From HGM13862 sp031553915 (GTDB taxonomy: Bacteria; Bacillota; Dehalobacteriia; UBA4068): 64,000 nucleotides of DNA. Positions 44,149-53,905 of the stretch are shown here, in pieces. The stretch lies in the NCBI GenBank assembly GCA_031553915.1, contig JAVBKT010000002.1, positions 1-64,000 of the forward strand, read 5' to 3'. The first letter of the stretch is position 1. Each line of letters starts with the position of its first letter. Both the position numbers and the translations under genes were made by a program. Below the pieces are notes generated by a model. That model searched no databases. It had not been told where the DNA came from and saw only the letters and a program-made list of their open reading frames with translations.

Positions 44149-44189
44149 TAACCCCCCTATCACCTGCGGTACAGGGATAAAGGGGGGTA
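44149..44189 (-). terminator. Terminator after tRNA-Glu
   Basis: Minus-strand stem ACCCCCCT..ATC / GAT.GGGGGGT (about 44151-44163 with 44176-44189), then TTATTTTTATT. The stretch 43960-44150 is otherwise AT-rich and empty. Confidence 0.78.
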
Positions 44190-44195
44190 TTGCGG

Positions 44196-44272
44196 TGGTG
44201 ACGCGTATGGGATTCGAACCCATGAATGCCAGCGTGAAAGGCTGGTGAGTTAAGCCGCTTCTCCAACGCGCC
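44196..44272 (-). tRNA. tRNA-Glu (TTC)
   Basis: 77-nt cloverleaf starting GGCGCGTT, encoded CCA. Anticodon stem CCAGC/GCTGG encloses CTTTCAC, anticodon TTC. T arm GGGTTCGAATCCC. Six bases from tRNA-Met. Confidence 0.93.
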
Positions 44273-44277
44273 ATATT

Positions 44278-44353
44278 TGGTAGCGGTGGTTGGAATTGAA
44301 CCAACGACACCCCGGGTATGAGCCGAGTGCTCTGACCTCTGAGCTACACCGCC
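44278..44353 (-). tRNA. tRNA-Met (CAT, elongator type)
   Basis: 76-nt cloverleaf starting GGCGGTGTAGCTCAG and ending CACCGCTACCA, anticodon loop CTCATAC. Strong resemblance to the Bacillus elongator tRNA-Met. Confidence 0.92.
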
Positions 44354-44422
44354 AAAAAAAACCCGCTTGCTTATTATGCCAAAAATAGCGCATTAAGTCA
44401 AGCATAATTTGATTTTTTTATT

Positions 44423-44866
44423 TTATTTTCCCAGTATTAATTTTGCCGCTATGGCCATTAATACCAGACCGAGACCTCTTGTCCAAGAAAAATCGACTTT
44501 GTCTAAACCAAAGAGACCAAACTGGTCAATCACCAGCGCCATAGCCAATTGCCCGGTGATAATTGCGGTAGTGGCCATGCCAGCGCCGGATTTAGCAATG
44601 GACACCATCACCATAAAGATGATGGCCACATTGATCGCTCCGCCTAAATATAAATACCAGGGAGCCCTGCTTACCATGTTTAAGTCGCCTTTGCCCATAT
44701 TGAAAATAAACAGCATGACGACGATTATGATCAAACCGATGGCATGCAAAATAAAGTTGGCTTCCAATGTGCCGATAACCTTGGAAAGCGCTCCGTTAAT
44801 AGAGCCTTGGATGGCCATTAAAATACCGGCGCCAGCGGCCAATAGCAAAAAAACCCATGCTTGCAT
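44423..44866 (-). CDS. DMT-superfamily small transporter (DUF606/YdcZ-like)
   Basis: A 147-residue membrane protein with five hydrophobic segments. Motifs AGAGILMAIQGSINGALSK near the N-terminus and ITGQLAMALVIDQFGLFG near 103-120 fit DUF606/YdcZ members of the drug/metabolite transporter superfamily, which often work as paired subunits. Start at ATG 44866 has GGAGG eight bases upstream; upstream in-frame Met codons (45007) lie inside the next gene and are not plausible. Substrate unknown. It is downstream of an acidic protein gene. Confidence 0.85.
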   Translation of the reverse strand: MQAWVFLLLAAGAGILMAIQGSINGALSKVIGTLEANFILHAIGLIIIVVMLFIFNMGKGDLNMVSRAPWYLYLGGAINVAIIFMVMVSIAKSGAGMATTAIITGQLAMALVIDQFGLFGLDKVDFSWTRGLGLVLMAIAAKLILGK

Positions 44867-44924
44867 AAAAATATCCTCCGAAAACATTCTCGAAGGATAT
44901 TCTGTGCAATTTTGGCATATTTTA

Positions 44925-45971
44925 TCAGGGCATTTTAATATTGATATTAAAAGCGGAGTTATCCGCGTCCTCATCACCCGTATTAAGCGCAAACTGCGGC
45001 AGACCATGCACGCGGCTTTTTCTTTTTGGTTTTGCTAATGCTGCTGGCGCCGCTGATGCAGTCACAGCCTCTTCCTGAACAGGCGCCGCCGGTATTGCCA
45101 GCTCTGCTTTTGCCTGTAAAACAGCTGCCCTAATTATCTCATCATTCACCGGAGTGTCATTATTAAAAACAATTTTTACTATTTCCGGTTCGCTTGATTT
45201 AAGGCTGCTGATATCGCTAGTATCCAGATCAGGGATATCATCAAGACTGACAGTCATGGCGTCCATTGCCTCGGCGTGGCCCTGCGCAATTATACCGTTT
45301 TCTGCAAGAGACTCATAATCAACTGCTTCAGCATGACCGGGCGGGATATAATTATCAACCGTTTCTTTGTGGGCAAATTCATCCTCAAAAGCTGTATCAG
45401 TGGTAGTGATAGGTCTTTCTTCATAGGACAAATTTGCGATAGCATCCTCTTCTTCCGCTGATGCTGTTTCCGTCATTTCCCATTCATTATTCTCATCATT
45501 TATACTAAGCATAGGTGAACCTCCATCTTTTTTTTGCTCTTTAGAAGCATTATTGCTTAATGATTGCTCAACAATCTCATCGCTGATAATTATCTCCATT
45601 TCCATCTCCAAAGCGCGCGGAGCAACCATAAACCATTTTATCTTGCCCACAGTCGCCTTATAAACAGCAGAGCTTGGCAGCGTTGTTTTTTCATTAAGCA
45701 CAAAGGGCAGGTTTAATAAAGCCTGCCATTCTTTGCCCCTGCCCTGCGGATAGGGGTTGCTGGCAGCGGAGAACAGTTGCTTGCCTGCATCCGGAGCATA
45801 GGAGAGATAATCAATCAGAATATCCATATCGCCCATGCAATATAGCTGGCCGCTTTCAACATTAATATCTGCCTTGGAGATATCTGTGCGTATCTCATAG
45901 ACACTGCCTATCGGCGGAGATCCCATTGGCAAAAAAACAGTACGAACTAAGGTTATGCTGCTTTGGCTCAT
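44925..45971 (-). CDS. Acidic protein with SPOCS/DUF3794-like N-terminus
   Basis: A 348-residue soluble protein. Residues 1-140 have strand-rich segments (GSVYEIRTDISKADINVESGQLYCMGDMDILIDYLSY, YKATVGKIKWFMVAPRALEMEMEIII) reminiscent of the SPOCS/DUF3794 domain of the spore protein SipL; the match is weak. Residues 150-300 are strongly acidic and low complexity, the last 40 basic with PKRKSR. ATG 45971 has GGGGGG upstream. If the SPOCS reading is right it may act in spore coat or cortex assembly. Divergent from the ATPase gene. Confidence 0.6.
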   Translation of the reverse strand: MSQSSITLVRTVFLPMGSPPIGSVYEIRTDISKADINVESGQLYCMGDMDILIDYLSYAPDAGKQLFSAASNPYPQGRGKEWQALLNLPFVLNEKTTLPSSAVYKATVGKIKWFMVAPRALEMEMEIIISDEIVEQSLSNNASKEQKKDGGSPMLSINDENNEWEMTETASAEEEDAIANLSYEERPITTTDTAFEDEFAHKETVDNYIPPGHAEAVDYESLAENGIIAQGHAEAMDAMTVSLDDIPDLDTSDISSLKSSEPEIVKIVFNNDTPVNDEIIRAAVLQAKAELAIPAAPVQEEAVTASAAPAALAKPKRKSRVHGLPQFALNTGDEDADNSAFNINIKMP

Positions 45972-46073
45972 GTTTCTGCCCCCCATTCTCATCTTAAATT
46001 TATGCTGTACGGGCACAGAATATGCCGCCTGGCATAATTTGTTTATTATAAACTGAGGCAGGAGTGATTATTG

Positions 46074-47144
46074 ATGAGACAAGGCAAGGCTAAGTATTTA
46101 TTCCCTGGTAACAATACTCCACAGGGGTTTCTCTCCCATTATGCAGATGGTCTGCGTGGGCTTGACCAGGTTTTTATTATCAAGGGCGGCCCCGGAACCG
46201 GCAAAAGCACCCTGATGCGCAAAATTGGCATCGCCATGTTGGAGCGTGGTTATGACGTCGAGTTTTGGCAATGCAGCTCTGACAATGATTCTATTGACGG
46301 CGTCATTATCCCGGCCATCTCTTGCGGCATTATTGACGGCACTCCGCCGCACACTATTGACCCGCGCTACCCCGGCGCTGTGGAAGAAATTATTGATTTG
46401 GGAGCGCACTGGAATCGGACTATGCTCAAGGGTAATAGAAAAGAAATTATTGACATTACTGATCATATCAGCGCTCATTTTGCTAATTGCTATGCCAAAC
46501 TTCATGAAGCCGGAGAAAAGCTGCAAAATATTGTGCGTGATGCCTCGACTAAAATTAAACCGGCGCTGCTGCAACAAACCAGCAGCGATTTAATTGAAAG
46601 CATTTTTGGTATTAAACCCAGCCGGGACCTTTTTTCCACAGCAGTAACCCCCAGAGGCGTCGTCAGCTTTGCCGAGGCTCTCTCCCGTTCTTTGGCTCAA
46701 CGGTGGTTGTTAATTGGCCCTTCTGGCTGCGGCAAAGAAAAACTATTACAAAGATTGGCTGATGAGGCGCAAAAACGCGGACATTTTGCCGAAAGTTATC
46801 ACCCTTCTTTATGGCCGGAAAGCATTGAATTGCTGCTGCTGCCCCATCTTGATTGTGCCATTTTAGACGCCGGAGCTGAAATCCCCGCCTATGCGACAGA
46901 GGAGGATATCATTATCGATTGCAGCATTTTGAGCGATTACCAATGGAGCAGTGCCGACGAAGAAGCTATCAATGGGCTGGTAAACGCCGCTGTTGAGCAA
47001 GTAGGCCAGGCCAAAGCCTTGCATGACAGCCTGGAGCTGCAGTACAGCAGAGCTATGGATTTTGAAGGAGTAGATGCGGCAGGAGCAACCCTTTTTAACC
47101 GCATATTGTCTTTATGCAGCGATAGAGAATCAGGAACGCTGTAA
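46074..47144 (+). CDS. PRK06851-type ATPase with two P-loops
   Basis: A 356-residue protein with two Walker A motifs: IKGGPGTGKSTLMRK near 36-50 and LIGPSGCGKEKLLQRL near 213-228. The second lacks the Ser/Thr after Lys, so it may be inactive. Matches the Firmicute PRK06851-type hypothetical family; the role is unknown. ATG 46074 is chosen over TTG 46071; AGGAG is 11 bases upstream. A bidirectional terminator separates it from the purine operon. Confidence 0.8.
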   Translation: MRQGKAKYLFPGNNTPQGFLSHYADGLRGLDQVFIIKGGPGTGKSTLMRKIGIAMLERGYDVEFWQCSSDNDSIDGVIIPAISCGIIDGTPPHTIDPRYPGAVEEIIDLGAHWNRTMLKGNRKEIIDITDHISAHFANCYAKLHEAGEKLQNIVRDASTKIKPALLQQTSSDLIESIFGIKPSRDLFSTAVTPRGVVSFAEALSRSLAQRWLLIGPSGCGKEKLLQRLADEAQKRGHFAESYHPSLWPESIELLLLPHLDCAILDAGAEIPAYATEEDIIIDCSILSDYQWSSADEEAINGLVNAAVEQVGQAKALHDSLELQYSRAMDFEGVDAAGATLFNRILSLCSDRESGTL

Positions 47145-47165
47145 AACTGCCAGCACCGCAAGATA

Positions 47166-47195
47166 AAAGAGCCTACCTGTTGAGGTAAGCTCTTT
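47166..47195. terminator. Bidirectional terminator between ATPase gene and purB
   Basis: 13-base arms AAAGAGCCTACCT / AGGTAAGCTCTTT with one mismatch, four-base loop; T-runs on both sides. Confidence 0.82.
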
Positions 47196-47239
47196 TTTAT
47201 ATATTATAGTGGATAAAGCATCAGCTTGTCTTTGATGAC

Positions 47240-48655
47240 TTAAACCTTGATGCCGTCTTCGTCCTCGTATTCCTCTTTACCCAAGCGCAGGCTGGTAAGA
47301 TAATCTTCTACCTGCTCCGGGCAACGCCCGATAAAATCCCGCGGCCGCATCAGCTCATTGATCTCCTGCCCGCTGAGAGGAAAAGCCGGATCATCAGCCA
47401 AAGCCTCTAATAGGAAACAGTCCTCGCCTTGTTTCAGTCGCGCTGACTGTTCGAATGAATGCTGGCGGATAATTTCATGCATTTCCTGACGGTCATAGCC
47501 TTTTTTCACTGCTGCCATCAACAGGTTTTCCGTGGCGATAAAGGGCAAATAGCGCTCAACCGCTTTGCTGATAACATGCTCATTGACGATTAAACCGGAG
47601 GAAACATTGTGGCATAAACGCAAAATAGCGTCAACAGCGAGGAAACCTTCCGGCATTGATATCCGGCGGTTTGCCGAGTCATCAAGGGTGCGTTCAAACC
47701 ACTGTGTTGCTGCGGTCAGCGGAGCGTTCAAGGCATCTGTTATCACATATCTGGCCAGCGAGCAAATGCGCTCTGAACGCATCGGGTTGCGCTTATAGGC
47801 CATGGCAGAGCTGCCGATTTGATTGGTCTCAAAGGGTTCTTCTATCTGGTTCATATGCGCCAGCAAGCGCAAATCACCGGCAAAACGATAGGCGCTTTGG
47901 GCGATGCCGGAGAGTACATTTAGGATTCTGCTATCCTCTTTGCGCGGATAGGTCTGCCCCACCACCGCATAGAGCTTATCAAAGCCAAAGGCAGCGGCAA
48001 TCTTGCGGTTCATTTCATCAATTTTGCTGGTATCACCGGAAAACAGCTCAATAAAGCTGGCCTCTGTTCCGGTAGTGCCGCGGCAACCATGAAACCTGAG
48101 CGTTGCCAGCAGATAGTTCAACTCACCCAGGTCGCTGGCAAAATCCTGCAACCACAAACAAGCGCGTTTGCCAACTGTGACTAATTGTGCCGGCTGGCCA
48201 TGTGTATAGCCCAGGGTAGGCATATCTTTATATTTATGGGCAAAATCAGCCAGCTGCCGCATAACTTGTTTCAGTTGGCGGCGCACATAGAGCAAGGCTT
48301 CGCGATAGATAATCAGATCGCTATTATCAGTTACATAGCAGCTGGTAGCGCCCAGATGAATGATACCGCGCGCCTTGGGGCAGCAATGGCCATAGGTGTG
48401 AATATGCGCCATCACATCATGACGCAGCTCTGCCTCTTTGGCCGCAACCATCTCATAATCAATATTGTCCTGCTGCTCTTCCAACTCTGCCACCTGCTCG
48501 GCGCTAACCGGCAAGCCTAGCTCATGCTGAGCGCGCGCCAGTTCTATCCATAGCTTTCGCCAGGTTTGCGAACGGAAATCCGGAGAAAAGAGATGGCGCA
48601 TTGTTGTAGACGCATAGCGGCTGTTTAAGGGACTTTCATAAAACTCTTTACTCAT
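47240..48655 (-). CDS. purB: Adenylosuccinate lyase
   Basis: A 471-residue fumarase/aspartase superfamily enzyme acting twice in purine synthesis: on SAICAR and on adenylosuccinate. Signature loop GSSAMAYKRNPMRSE near 292-306 (catalytic Ser), TYGHCCPKARGIIHLGATSCYVTDN near 87-111 and TLGYTHGQPAQ near 156-166. It is the last gene of the purine operon, eight bases after guaB, so both AMP and GMP branches are expressed with the pathway. Full length. Confidence 0.95.
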   Translation of the reverse strand: MSKEFYESPLNSRYASTTMRHLFSPDFRSQTWRKLWIELARAQHELGLPVSAEQVAELEEQQDNIDYEMVAAKEAELRHDVMAHIHTYGHCCPKARGIIHLGATSCYVTDNSDLIIYREALLYVRRQLKQVMRQLADFAHKYKDMPTLGYTHGQPAQLVTVGKRACLWLQDFASDLGELNYLLATLRFHGCRGTTGTEASFIELFSGDTSKIDEMNRKIAAAFGFDKLYAVVGQTYPRKEDSRILNVLSGIAQSAYRFAGDLRLLAHMNQIEEPFETNQIGSSAMAYKRNPMRSERICSLARYVITDALNAPLTAATQWFERTLDDSANRRISMPEGFLAVDAILRLCHNVSSGLIVNEHVISKAVERYLPFIATENLLMAAVKKGYDRQEMHEIIRQHSFEQSARLKQGEDCFLLEALADDPAFPLSGQEINELMRPRDFIGRCPEQVEDYLTSLRLGKEEYEDEDGIKV

Positions 48656-48663
48656 GCTTGCTC

Positions 48664-50172
48664 CTATCTGCTAAAGCCCTGCGAGTTTTCTTTTAAGACC
48701 ACGTCATGGGCGCCGCCCTCAACGATGCTTACCGAAGAAACCAAAGTCAGGCGGGCATTTTTACGCAAAGAGGCAATGTCCAAAGCGCCGCAATTGCACA
48801 TAGTAGAGCGGATTTTGCTGAGCGTAATATCAAGATTATTATGCAGGCTGCCAGCATAGGGCACATAAGAATCTACTCCCTCTTCAAAAGAAAGCTTCTC
48901 TTCGCCGCCGCTGTCATAGCGCTGCCAATTGCGGGCGCGGGCTGAACCCTCGCCCCAATATTCTTTCATAGAGCTGCCATTCATCAGTACCTTGGCAGTG
49001 GGGCTTTCATCAAAGCGGGAGAAATAGCGGCCCAACATGCAGAAATCCGCGCCCATGGCCAGAGCCAAGGACAAATGATAATCATGAACGATGCCGCCAT
49101 CCGCGCAAATAGGAATATAAATACCTGTTTCTTGAAAATAGTCTTCCCTGGCTTTGGCTACATCAATAACTGCGCTGGCTTGCCCTCTGCCAATACCTTT
49201 GGCCTCGCGGGTGATGCAAATTGAACCGCCGCCGATACCAACCTTGACAAAATCCGCGCCAGCCTCAGCCAGAAAACGGAAACCATCGCCATCGACAACA
49301 TTGCCGGCGCCGATTTTCAGCTCATTGCCATATTTTTTGCGCACATAAGCAAGTGTCTGGGACTGCCACTGCGTATACCCCTCGGATGAATCGATGCATA
49401 GTACATCTGCACCGGCATCAACCAGGGCGGGAATGCGCTCCTCGTAATCTTTGGTATTGACTCCTGCTCCCACAATATAACGCTTATGGCTATCGAGAAG
49501 CTCTAGGGGCTGATCTTTATGAGAATCATAATCCTTGCGGAACACAAAGGCAAATAAAGAGCCGTCTTCTTTTAATATTGGCAAAGTATTCAGCTTATGA
49601 TCCCAGATAATATCATTGGCCTGGCTGAGGCTAGTGCCTTCCTTGGCAAAAATCATTTTATCAATCGGCGTCATAAATTCTTTAACCGGCGTATCAGCGG
49701 ACATGCGGCTAACACGATAATCACGGCTGGTCACAATACCGAGCAGCCTGCCATGCGGCCCGCCGTCATGGGTAACTGCCATCGTAGAGTGGCCATTTCT
49801 TTCTTTGAGAACCAAAACATCAGCCAGGGTTTGCTCAGGCATAATATTAGAATCACTGGTGACAAAACCGGCTTTATGGTTTTTTACCCGCCTCACCATT
49901 TCCGCTTGTTCATCAATGGGCTGGGAAACATAGACAAAAGAGATGCCGCCTTCTTTGGCAAGCGCTATAGCCATATTGTCATCTGAGACCGCCTGCATGA
50001 TCGCTGAAACCAGCGGAATATTCATGGTGAGAGAAGGTTCCTCTCCCCTTTGATAACGCGCCACCGGCGTTTTTAGTGAAACATTACCCGGCACACAATC
50101 AACCGAGGAATAACCCGGTACCAAAAGGTATTCACTAAAAGTATGAGATGCTTCTTTATAAAAATATGCCAT
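48664..50172 (-). CDS. guaB: IMP dehydrogenase
   Basis: A 502-residue NAD-dependent enzyme making XMP from IMP. TIM-barrel with CBS insertion: N-terminal YSSVDCVPGNVSL, CBS domains at about 95-215 (VTSRDY; TPVKEFMTPIDK), IMP site with catalytic Cys in GGGSICITRE near 309-318, and GGIVHDYHLSLALAMGADFCMLGRYF near 362-387. The ITRE version replaces the common TTR loop, the form seen in some eukaryote-like bacterial IMPDHs. It lies between purL and purB. Confidence 0.93.
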   Translation of the reverse strand: MAYFYKEASHTFSEYLLVPGYSSVDCVPGNVSLKTPVARYQRGEEPSLTMNIPLVSAIMQAVSDDNMAIALAKEGGISFVYVSQPIDEQAEMVRRVKNHKAGFVTSDSNIMPEQTLADVLVLKERNGHSTMAVTHDGGPHGRLLGIVTSRDYRVSRMSADTPVKEFMTPIDKMIFAKEGTSLSQANDIIWDHKLNTLPILKEDGSLFAFVFRKDYDSHKDQPLELLDSHKRYIVGAGVNTKDYEERIPALVDAGADVLCIDSSEGYTQWQSQTLAYVRKKYGNELKIGAGNVVDGDGFRFLAEAGADFVKVGIGGGSICITREAKGIGRGQASAVIDVAKAREDYFQETGIYIPICADGGIVHDYHLSLALAMGADFCMLGRYFSRFDESPTAKVLMNGSSMKEYWGEGSARARNWQRYDSGGEEKLSFEEGVDSYVPYAGSLHNNLDITLSKIRSTMCNCGALDIASLRKNARLTLVSSVSIVEGGAHDVVLKENSQGFSR

Positions 50173-50193
50173 GCTCTTCTCCTTTGCCCAAAA

Positions 50194-53100
50194 CTAAATA
50201 CTATAATAATCAACAGCAGCTTCAAAAAGCTCTATCTCATAATTACCCGGAATATTGCGGTAGAGATTCTCACCGACACGTTCGGCATGTCCCATTTTGC
50301 CCAGCACTCTGCCGTCAGGAGAGGTAATGCCCTCGACCGCAGCAGTAGAACCATTGGGGTTAAAGTGGATATCCATGGTCGGTTCACCGTTCAAATCCAC
50401 ATATTGCGTGGCTATCTGGCCATTGCGGTCAAACTCGGCCAGCAGAAGATCACTGCAAAGAAAACGTCCCTCGCCATGTGAAATCGGCACAGTATAGATA
50501 TCTCCCACTTGGGTTCTGGACAGCCACGGTGATTTGTTGGAGGCAATTCTCGTCTTGACAATTTTTGATTGTAAGCGGCCCACCATATTAAAGGTCAAAG
50601 TGGGGCTATGCTCATCCGTATCAGATATGCTGCCTGTAGTCAGCAGCCCCAGCTTAATCAGGGCCTGGAAACCATTGCAGATACCACACATCAAGCCATC
50701 GCGGCTGTGCAGCAATTGATGCACCTGCTCGGCAATTTTCGGGTTGCGCAAAAAGGCAATAATGAATTTACCAGACCCATCCGGCTCATCACCGCCGGAA
50801 AAACCACCCGGCAGCATAATCGCCTGCGCCTCTTTGGCAGCCTTGGCAAAAGCCTCGACAGACTCGCTCACGCCAGAAGAAGTAATATTATTGATGACAA
50901 AAATCTCCGGCGCGCCGCCTGCTTTTTTAATCGCCTTTGCCGTATCATACTCGCAGTTGGTCCCCGGGAATACCGGAATGAGAAACTTGGGCTTAGCGTG
51001 CTTAATAGCTGGGCGGGGCCATGTTTTCGCCACAAACTCAAACTTGGGCGGCTGTGTGGTGTCTTCCTTAGCATAAGCCGGGAAAACACTCTCCAAACGC
51101 TGCTCAGAGATAGCCAGCAGCTCACTCAAAGGAATTTCCTGCTCTTGGTGTTTAATAATAGGTTTCTTGCTAGTATAACCTATCGGGAAACCAATTTCAA
51201 CATCTCTGTCAACTTCCACAATAAATGCCACCGGACAAGGGCCAAAAATGAACTCGCTCGGCAAACTATCATTAAATTCAAAGCCGATATCATTACCAAG
51301 GCCCATTTTCATCACTGCCTCGGCAATGCCGTACCTCCCAGGAACATATGCGGCATGCACCAAGCCCTCATCGCACAGATGCTCCATACCGGCGAGCAGG
51401 GATAACAGCGACATTTTCTCCGGCAAACCATTTGCATTGCTTCGCGCTTGCAGCAATATCACCTTGGAGCCGGGGTATTTGAAGTCTGAGGAGATAATCT
51501 TCCGGCTATCAGCGGTTGCGATAGCAAAAGAAACCAAGGTTGGCGGAACATCCAGGTTTTCGAAAGAACCGCTCATCGAGTCTTTACCGCCGATGGCAGC
51601 CAATCCTAAATCAAGCTGTGCGGCAAAAGCGCCCAGCAAAGCAGCTGCCGGCTGTCCCCAACGCTCAGCATCATCACCCAGCTTGGGGAAATATTCCTGA
51701 AAGGTTAAATAGATTTTTTCTTTGGCCGCTCCGGCTGCCAGCAATTTTTGCACAGAACTGAGCACTGCCAGATATGAGCCATGATATGGGCTGTCAGAGC
51801 TCAAATATGGGTCAAAACCCCAGCTCATCACGGAGCAGGTATTAGTATCACCATCTAGTACCGGAATTTTTGCCGCCATCACCTGTGAAGGGGTCAGTTG
51901 CTTTTTGCCACCAAAGGGCATCAATACGCTAGCAGCACCGATAGTAGAATCAAAACGCTCAACCAAGCCGCGCTTTAGGCAGCAATTAAGATCCTCTGCC
52001 CTTTGCTTGTAGCCATCGATAAAATCGACCTTTGGCGCATGGGTTTTCAATCTTTGCGGTTCAATTTTGATCTTGGCATGCTTTTCGCTGCCATTACTAT
52101 TAAGGAAGTCGCGGCTAAGATTAACGATAGTTTCTCCGCGCCAGCTCATAATCATCCGGCGTTCGGCAGTGACATCAGCCACAACCGCGGCTTCGAGGTT
52201 CTCTCTATTTGCCAGCTCAAAGAATCGTTCGACATCATCTTTGGCGATAACCACCGCCATTCTCTCCTGAGATTCGCTGATAGCCAGCTCTGTGCCATCC
52301 AAACCGTCATATTTTTTGAGCATTTGATCGAGATTGATGCTCAGCCCATCTGCTAATTCACCGCAGGCAACGGAGATGCCGCCTGCGCCAAAGTCATTAC
52401 ATCTTTTAATCATCCGCGCCGCTTCTGCATTGCGGAAAAGACGCTGCAATTTACGCTCTTCCGGCGGATTGCCCTTTTGCACTTCCGCGCCGCTGGTCGC
52501 AAGAGATGAGCTATCATGAGATTTGGATGATCCGGCAGCGCCGCCGCAGCCATCGCGGCCGGTACGCCCGCCCAAAAGCACAATCACATCGCCCACCTGC
52601 GGCTCCAGGCGCTGAACATTCTCTGCCGGAGCAGCGCCTACCACCGCGCCGATTTCCATTCTTTTGGCCATATAGCCGGGGTGGTAAAGCTCGTCCACTA
52701 AACCAGTGGCCAAACCGATCTGATTGCCATAAGAGCTATAGCCGGCTGCTGCGGTAGTAGTGATTTTTCTCTGCGGCAGCTTGCCGGGTATCGTTTCACT
52801 AAAGGGCTGGGTCGGGTCAGCAGAGCCAGTCAAGCGCATTGCCTGATACACATAGGCGCGGCCGGAAAGCGGATCGCGGATGGCGCCGCCAAGACAGGTG
52901 GCAGCTCCGCCGAAAGGCTCAATTTCTGTCGGATGATTATGCGTCTCATTTTTGAACAGCAATAACCAGTCCTGCTCAGTTCCATCCACATCAACCTTGA
53001 TTTTCACTGTGCAGGCATTGATTTCTGGAGATTCATCCAGATCTTTCAAGATACCCTTCGCTTTTAAATAGCGTGCAGCTCCGGTGGCGATATCCATCAA

Positions 53101-53886
53101 ATTAATCGGCTTATCTTCCCTGCCCAATTCCTGGCGGGTATCAAGATAACGCTGGAAGGTCGTGGCAACATCGCTGTCATTAATTTCTATTTTATCAATA
53201 GTGGTAAAAAAGGTAGTATGACGGCAATGGTCAGACCAATAGGCATCGAGCACACGCAGCTCGGTAATAGTAGGGTCACGCTTTTCAGCGGCAAAATAGC
53301 TCTGACAGCAAAGCAAATCATCAGCATCCATCGCCAGGCCGTATTGACTGATATAGCGGGCCAGCTCATTTGCAGGCGTATTAATAAAGCCGCTAAGAGT
53401 ATCAACCATAGCAGGCATATTGTGTTCGAGGCGCAGCGTATCGGCCTCCGCTAAAGATGCTTCTCTGCTTTCCACCGGGTTGATTAAATATTTTTTGATT
53501 TTGCTGAATTCCTGATCAGATATTTGGCCCTCCAGCAAAAAAACTCTGGCGGTCCTGATCAAAGGCCGCTCTTGCTGGGAAATAAGCTGAATGCATTGCG
53601 CGGCAGAGTCAGCGCGTTGATCAAATTGCCCGGGTAAATATTCAATAGCGAAAATACGCTCAGCTGCGGGCAATTGATAGTAAATATTATCCAGCTGCGG
53701 CTCGGAAAACACAGTGGTTAAAGAGGCGTCAAACAGCGCTTTGTCAATATTTTCCGCGTCATAGCGGTTGAGTAAACGCAAATTAAGCAGCCCCTTGATC
53801 TCAAGCAGCTCTTTAATTTCTGCAAAAATGGCTTTCGCTTCCAGCTGTAATGCCGGCTTTTTTTCAACATAAATACGGTATACCAT
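50194..53886 (-). CDS. purL: Phosphoribosylformylglycinamidine synthase, single-chain
   Basis: A 1230-residue fused FGAM synthase. Residues about 190-960 form the PurL synthetase halves (ELRVLDAYWSDHCRHTTFFT near 225; FKNETHNHPTEIEPFGGAATC near 305; GKDSMSGSF). The C-terminal class I glutaminase (PurQ-like) has ICNGFQ with catalytic Cys and PGGFSGGDEPDGSGKF, with HGEGRF later. Firmicutes often split this into purS, purQ and purL; here it is one large chain. Start at 53886 has GGAG nine bases upstream. It lies 19 bases from purD. Confidence 0.95.
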   Translation of the reverse strand: MVYRIYVEKKPALQLEAKAIFAEIKELLEIKGLLNLRLLNRYDAENIDKALFDASLTTVFSEPQLDNIYYQLPAAERIFAIEYLPGQFDQRADSAAQCIQLISQQERPLIRTARVFLLEGQISDQEFSKIKKYLINPVESREASLAEADTLRLEHNMPAMVDTLSGFINTPANELARYISQYGLAMDADDLLCCQSYFAAEKRDPTITELRVLDAYWSDHCRHTTFFTTIDKIEINDSDVATTFQRYLDTRQELGREDKPINLMDIATGAARYLKAKGILKDLDESPEINACTVKIKVDVDGTEQDWLLLFKNETHNHPTEIEPFGGAATCLGGAIRDPLSGRAYVYQAMRLTGSADPTQPFSETIPGKLPQRKITTTAAAGYSSYGNQIGLATGLVDELYHPGYMAKRMEIGAVVGAAPAENVQRLEPQVGDVIVLLGGRTGRDGCGGAAGSSKSHDSSSLATSGAEVQKGNPPEERKLQRLFRNAEAARMIKRCNDFGAGGISVACGELADGLSINLDQMLKKYDGLDGTELAISESQERMAVVIAKDDVERFFELANRENLEAAVVADVTAERRMIMSWRGETIVNLSRDFLNSNGSEKHAKIKIEPQRLKTHAPKVDFIDGYKQRAEDLNCCLKRGLVERFDSTIGAASVLMPFGGKKQLTPSQVMAAKIPVLDGDTNTCSVMSWGFDPYLSSDSPYHGSYLAVLSSVQKLLAAGAAKEKIYLTFQEYFPKLGDDAERWGQPAAALLGAFAAQLDLGLAAIGGKDSMSGSFENLDVPPTLVSFAIATADSRKIISSDFKYPGSKVILLQARSNANGLPEKMSLLSLLAGMEHLCDEGLVHAAYVPGRYGIAEAVMKMGLGNDIGFEFNDSLPSEFIFGPCPVAFIVEVDRDVEIGFPIGYTSKKPIIKHQEQEIPLSELLAISEQRLESVFPAYAKEDTTQPPKFEFVAKTWPRPAIKHAKPKFLIPVFPGTNCEYDTAKAIKKAGGAPEIFVINNITSSGVSESVEAFAKAAKEAQAIMLPGGFSGGDEPDGSGKFIIAFLRNPKIAEQVHQLLHSRDGLMCGICNGFQALIKLGLLTTGSISDTDEHSPTLTFNMVGRLQSKIVKTRIASNKSPWLSRTQVGDIYTVPISHGEGRFLCSDLLLAEFDRNGQIATQYVDLNGEPTMDIHFNPNGSTAAVEGITSPDGRVLGKMGHAERVGENLYRNIPGNYEIELFEAAVDYYSI

Positions 53887-53905
53887 AGGTTTATTCTCCG
53901 CCTTT

